In this document: positions 60,915-64,000 of the stretch, piece by piece | Position numbering within the stretch: position 1 is the stretch's first letter | How the letters are laid out: each line of letters opens with the position of its first letter | Position numbers and translations under genes: made by a program | NCBI GenBank assembly: GCA_039818985.1 | Contig: JBCBSU010000001.1 | Span: 1,266,367 to 1,330,366 of the forward strand | Direction of reading: 5' to 3' | DNA from: Pseudomonadota bacterium | GTDB taxonomy: Bacteria > Pseudomonadota > Alphaproteobacteria > Sphingomonadales > Sphingomonadaceae | DNA length: 64,000 nt | Notes under the pieces: generated by a model | Told to the model about the DNA's origin: nothing | The model's input: the letters and a program-made list of their open reading frames with translations, nothing else | The model's database searches: none

Positions 60915-61918
60915 CACCACTGATCGGACATCATGCCAACCAGCGCCAGTTTCTCGCTGCTATCCGCAGTGGCAAGATGCATCATGGCTGGATCCTTGCC
61001 GGACCACAGGGGCTGGGCAAGCATCTCTTTGCCCGCCATGCAGCGACGCAATTGCTGGGCTCCAATGCGCCGCCAGAATCCGATCTGTTTGACACCGATA
61101 TATTGCCGGGACCGCAGCGGCAAATGATTGATGCCAAAACGCATCCCGACTGTCACGAACTCGAGCGCGAAGCGAAGAACGACACCGAGCGCAAAAAGCA
61201 GGAAAAGGGACAGGTCTATGAATGCCGTCGCAACATCCGCATTGACCAAGTGCGGGCACTGCAGCGGCGTTTTGTTACCCGGCCTAGCCTCTCTGACCAG
61301 CGGGTGATCATCATCGATGCAGTCGATGATCTCGAGCGCAATGCCGCCAATGCACTGCTCAAGTCGCTCGAAGAACCGCCGAGGAATACCGTTTTCCTGC
61401 TAATCTCGCACAGTCCGGGCCGGTTGCTGCCGACCATCCGCTCGCGCTGCCTGATGATGCGATTCCATCCGCTACCGCCCGAGCAAATGCAACAGGTGAT
61501 AGCGCTGATGCAGCCTGACCTACCGGCCGAACAGACGCGTGCCCTGCTTGATACTGCTGGCGGCATTCCGGGACGGATCAACGGGTTGCTCGATGCCGAT
61601 GTCGCGACTTTGGTTGAGGCAGTGCATGCCATTCTCGATCAAGGGGATCACGATCATCGCCACCGCCTGACCTTGGCCTCGCTGTTGGCGGGGAAGGGGG
61701 CGGTCGATCGCGTCGGCGCATTTCTGTCTCGCCTGCCGAAAATCCTTGCCGATCATGCGCGCCGCAGCAAGGGCGCACAGCGCATGGCGTGTATCAGCGC
61801 ACGCAGCGAGATTGAGCAGCTTGCATCCGAGCTTCCGCGTTATAATTATGATCCGCAGGCGCTGGTTTTTCGTATCGGCGGCTTGCTGGCCTCGGTCGCT
61901 GCCACTAGAGACGGCTGA
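60911..61918 (+). CDS. holB: DNA polymerase III subunit delta'
   Basis: Clamp-loader subunit. The 335-residue protein begins MTPLIGHHANQRQFLAAIRSG, has the Walker A-like GPQGLGKH near residue 32, NALLKSLEEPPRNTVFLLIS and the SRC sensor motif TIRSRCLMMRF. It overlaps tmk by four bases, a common alphaproteobacterial order. Confidence 0.94.
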   Translation: MTPLIGHHANQRQFLAAIRSGKMHHGWILAGPQGLGKHLFARHAATQLLGSNAPPESDLFDTDILPGPQRQMIDAKTHPDCHELEREAKNDTERKKQEKGQVYECRRNIRIDQVRALQRRFVTRPSLSDQRVIIIDAVDDLERNAANALLKSLEEPPRNTVFLLISHSPGRLLPTIRSRCLMMRFHPLPPEQMQQVIALMQPDLPAEQTRALLDTAGGIPGRINGLLDADVATLVEAVHAILDQGDHDHRHRLTLASLLAGKGAVDRVGAFLSRLPKILADHARRSKGAQRMACISARSEIEQLASELPRYNYDPQALVFRIGGLLASVAATRDG

Positions 61919-61952
61919 CCAGCTTATTCAGTAACGCGCGAAAGCAAGAGGC

Positions 61953-63554
61953 ATGTCGGACCCTTTCTACATCATGACGGCGATCAGCTATCCCAATGGC
62001 CCGCCGCATATCGGCCATGCCTATGAGGCGATTGCGACCGATGCCATTGCCCGCTTCCAGAGATTGCGCGGACGCGATGTCCGGTTCCAGACCGGAACCG
62101 ATGAGCATGGCCTGAAAATGGCGCAGAAAGCTGCGGAGCAGGGTGTTGCGCCGCGCCAGCTTGCCGATACAATGAGCCAGCTTTTCAGGGATATGTGCGA
62201 CAAGCTCAATATCTCTTATGATGTTTTCCAGCGAACCACCGATGCGGCGCATCATGATGCCAGCCAGGCTATCTGGAAGGCGATGGAAGCCAATGGGGAT
62301 CTTTATCTTGACCGTTATGAAGGCTGGTATTCGGTTCGCGACGAGGCCTATTATGATGAAAGCGAACTGATCGAAGACGAAGATGCCGATGGCAAATCGG
62401 TTAAGCTGTCGCCACAGGGCACCCCGGTCGAATGGACCGCCGAGGAGAGCTGGTTTTTCCGACTGTCAGAATATCAGCAGCCATTGCTCGATCTCTATCG
62501 CGATCATCCCGAATTTCTGCAGCCGGACAATCGCCGCAACGAGATGATCCGCTTTGTCGAGGGCGGGTTGAGAGACCTCAGCGTATCGCGTACGAGTTTC
62601 GACTGGGGCGTGAAGGTGCCTGGAAGCGACAATCATGTCATGTATGTCTGGGTCGATGCGCTGACCAATTATCTTACCGGCCTCGGCTACCCCTATACCG
62701 GCGGTGATTTCACCCGTTATTGGACCGAAAATGGCGATATCAATCATATTATCGGCAAGGATATTGTCCGCTTTCACAGCGTCTATTGGCCGGCTTTCCT
62801 GATGAGCGCGGGTCTGCCGCTGCCAAAACGTGTTTTCGGCCATGGCTTCCTGCTGAATCGCGGTGAGAAAATGTCGAAATCGCTGGGCAATGTTGTCGAC
62901 CCTTTGGTGCTGGCTGAGAGTTTCGGGGTTGACCAACTGCGCTATTTTCTGCTCGCCGATGTCGTCTTCGGAAAAGATGGCAGCTATTCCGCAGAAGCGA
63001 TTGTTACTCGGACAAATGCTGATCTGGCCAACAGCTTTGGCAATCTGGCGCAGCGTACGCTTTCGATGATCTACAAGAATCTCGATGGCAGGTTGGTGAC
63101 GGACTATGTCGCCGATACAGCCGATGCCGAACTGGCGACCACCATCGCCGAGGCGACGCAAAAGGCTTTCCCGCAAGCCTTTACGCAATTCGATCTGTCC
63201 GGTGCTATCGATGCCTGGCGTCGCGGGGTCTTTGCCTGCAACCAATATGTTGATGAACAGGCTCCCTGGGCGCTGAAAAAGACCGACCCGGAGCGCATGG
63301 GCATGGTGCTGATGACATTGTTCCGCGCTATCCGCGACCTGGCCATCTGCATTCAGCCGGTGGTACCTGAGGCGGCAGAAAGGCTGCTTGAGCAGATGGG
63401 TATTGCTGCTGATCAGCGCGACTTTGCAGCCCTTGGTGATGAAAGCTGGTATGCGGCGCTCGCATCAGGCGAATTTACCCTCGACAAACCAGTGCCGATT
63501 TTTCCGCGACTGGAAATGCCGGATGGTGCCGAGGAAGCAGGGGATACTGGCTGA
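61953..63554 (+). CDS. metG: methionyl-tRNA synthetase
   Basis: Class I synthetase of 533 residues with the HIGH motif in NGPPHIGHAYEAIATD, the KMSKS motif in GEKMSKSLGN near residue 305, and the tRNA anticodon-binding domain (about 390-533). The connective peptide region (about 110-180) shows no cysteines, so this is the zinc-free form. The ATG at 61953 lies 34 bases after holB. The stop overlaps tatD by one base. Confidence 0.95.
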   Translation: MSDPFYIMTAISYPNGPPHIGHAYEAIATDAIARFQRLRGRDVRFQTGTDEHGLKMAQKAAEQGVAPRQLADTMSQLFRDMCDKLNISYDVFQRTTDAAHHDASQAIWKAMEANGDLYLDRYEGWYSVRDEAYYDESELIEDEDADGKSVKLSPQGTPVEWTAEESWFFRLSEYQQPLLDLYRDHPEFLQPDNRRNEMIRFVEGGLRDLSVSRTSFDWGVKVPGSDNHVMYVWVDALTNYLTGLGYPYTGGDFTRYWTENGDINHIIGKDIVRFHSVYWPAFLMSAGLPLPKRVFGHGFLLNRGEKMSKSLGNVVDPLVLAESFGVDQLRYFLLADVVFGKDGSYSAEAIVTRTNADLANSFGNLAQRTLSMIYKNLDGRLVTDYVADTADAELATTIAEATQKAFPQAFTQFDLSGAIDAWRRGVFACNQYVDEQAPWALKKTDPERMGMVLMTLFRAIRDLAICIQPVVPEAAERLLEQMGIAADQRDFAALGDESWYAALASGEFTLDKPVPIFPRLEMPDGAEEAGDTG

Positions 63555-64000
63555 TGCTCGTCGATTCGCATTGTCATCTCAACTATAAGGGCATGGCCGA
63601 AGACCAGCCTGAATTGCTGGCGCGGGCGCGGGGAGCAGGGGTCACCGCCATGCTCAATATCTCGACGCGCGAAAGCGAATGGGATGACGTCATCGCCACC
63701 GCCGAGCGTGAGGATGATGTCTGGGCCAGTGTCGGCATCCATCCACACGAGGCTGATGATCATGCCGATCTGGCGCTGGAGCGGCTTATCGCAGCCTCGG
63801 AACATCCGCGGGTTGTCGGCATCGGTGAAACCGGGCTGGACTATTATTATGATCATAGCGATCGCGGGCGGCAGCAGGACAGCATGCGCCTGCATATCGC
63901 TGCAGCGCGCGAGACCGGACTGCCGATGATCATACATATGCGCGATGCCGAAGACGATATGACCGCGATCCTGGCCGAGGAGCGTGAAAAGGGGCTGTTC
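63554..64000 (+). CDS. TatD-family hydrolase, C-terminus cut by window edge
   Basis: Metal-dependent amidohydrolase-fold nuclease of the TatD/YcfH type. The visible 149 codons start MLVDSHCHLNY with metal ligands H6 and H8, then SVGIHPHEAD, VVGIGETGLDYYYD with a metal glutamate, and MIIHMRDAEDD. The frame is open to the window end; the family length of about 260 residues implies about 110 more. It closes the tmk-holB-metG cluster. Confidence 0.93.
   Translation, partial: MLVDSHCHLNYKGMAEDQPELLARARGAGVTAMLNISTRESEWDDVIATAEREDDVWASVGIHPHEADDHADLALERLIAASEHPRVVGIGETGLDYYYDHSDRGRQQDSMRLHIAAARETGLPMIIHMRDAEDDMTAILAEEREKGLF

Noticed and set aside
61953-63554. Possible zinc-binding site in MetRS connective peptide
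   Set aside because: No cysteines are present there, so the enzyme is read as the normal zinc-free type, not a damaged one.
1-64000. CRISPR arrays, insertion sequences, integrase or phage genes
   Set aside because: No regularly spaced direct repeats and no transposase, integrase or phage structural protein were seen on either strand.

Overview
The window reads as a 64 kb stretch of chromosome from a free-living alphaproteobacterium, most probably of the order Sphingomonadales. The evidence is a GC-rich sequence with alphaproteobacterial codon use, a C4-type 5-aminolevulinate synthase (HemA), a PhaR regulator, an archaeal/eukaryotic-type prolyl-tRNA synthetase, the E2 and lipoamide dehydrogenase genes of pyruvate dehydrogenase set close together, and several families of short palindromic repeats of the kind scattered through sphingomonad genomes. 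No phage, plasmid, insertion sequence or CRISPR array was seen. The genus cannot be fixed from sequence alone.

Layout. 1-3.8 kb: carboxyspermidine-route polyamine genes (nspC cut by the window edge, and a carboxynorspermidine synthase) on either side of an MFS transporter. 3.9-6.8 kb: a PLP-dependent threonine/serine dehydratase overlapping an ECF sigma factor, its RskA-like anti-sigma factor and a secreted fasciclin protein, closed by a strong terminator. 6.9-8.8 kb: btaA-btaB for betaine lipid. 8.8-11.4 kb: an ATP-dependent DNA ligase with its associated exonuclease. 11.5-16.7 kb: a secreted TraB/DUF5694-like protein, hemA, murI, plsY and dprA. 16.8-25 kb: topA; the lepB-rnc-era operon; pgi; gor. 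25-39 kb: a reductase, then a propionyl-CoA to succinyl-CoA region (pccB, mce, a crotonase, methylmalonyl-CoA mutase, bioB, pccA) followed by an MHS-type transporter and alr. 40-46 kb: a short PHA-synthase-like protein divergent from phaR, then proS, rnr, a redoxin and a universal stress protein. 46.9-51.6 kb: pdhC, two tandem paralogous membrane proteins, lpdA, and an amino acid permease. 51.7-56.8 kb: an accessory-looking segment with an AhpD-like protein, an alpha/beta hydrolase, a stand-alone I9-inhibitor-like lipoprotein, an unrecognised (possibly DUF6065) protein, a subtilisin-like protease without a signal peptide, an AT-rich block, a tRNA 3'-end relic and tRNA-Ser(UGA). 57-64 kb: envelope genes (mltB-like, rlpA, a D,D-carboxypeptidase) translationally coupled to tmk-holB-metG-tatD.

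How the genes work together. The propionate block supplies both carboxylase subunits, epimerase and mutase, plus biotin synthase for the biotinylated PccA subunit. Many genes overlap by 1-4 bases (dehydratase/sigma/anti-sigma, ligase/exonuclease, lepB/rnc/era, mcm/hypothetical, bioB/small protein/pccA, pdhC/two membrane proteins/lpdA, carboxypeptidase/tmk/holB, metG/tatD), so several operons are well supported.

Most of the window is ordinary housekeeping sequence. The parts least explained by known biology are the protease/stand-alone propeptide locus beside the tRNA relic, the duplicated membrane proteins inside the pyruvate dehydrogenase operon, and a GIY-YIG gene bracketed by two copies of one palindromic repeat.
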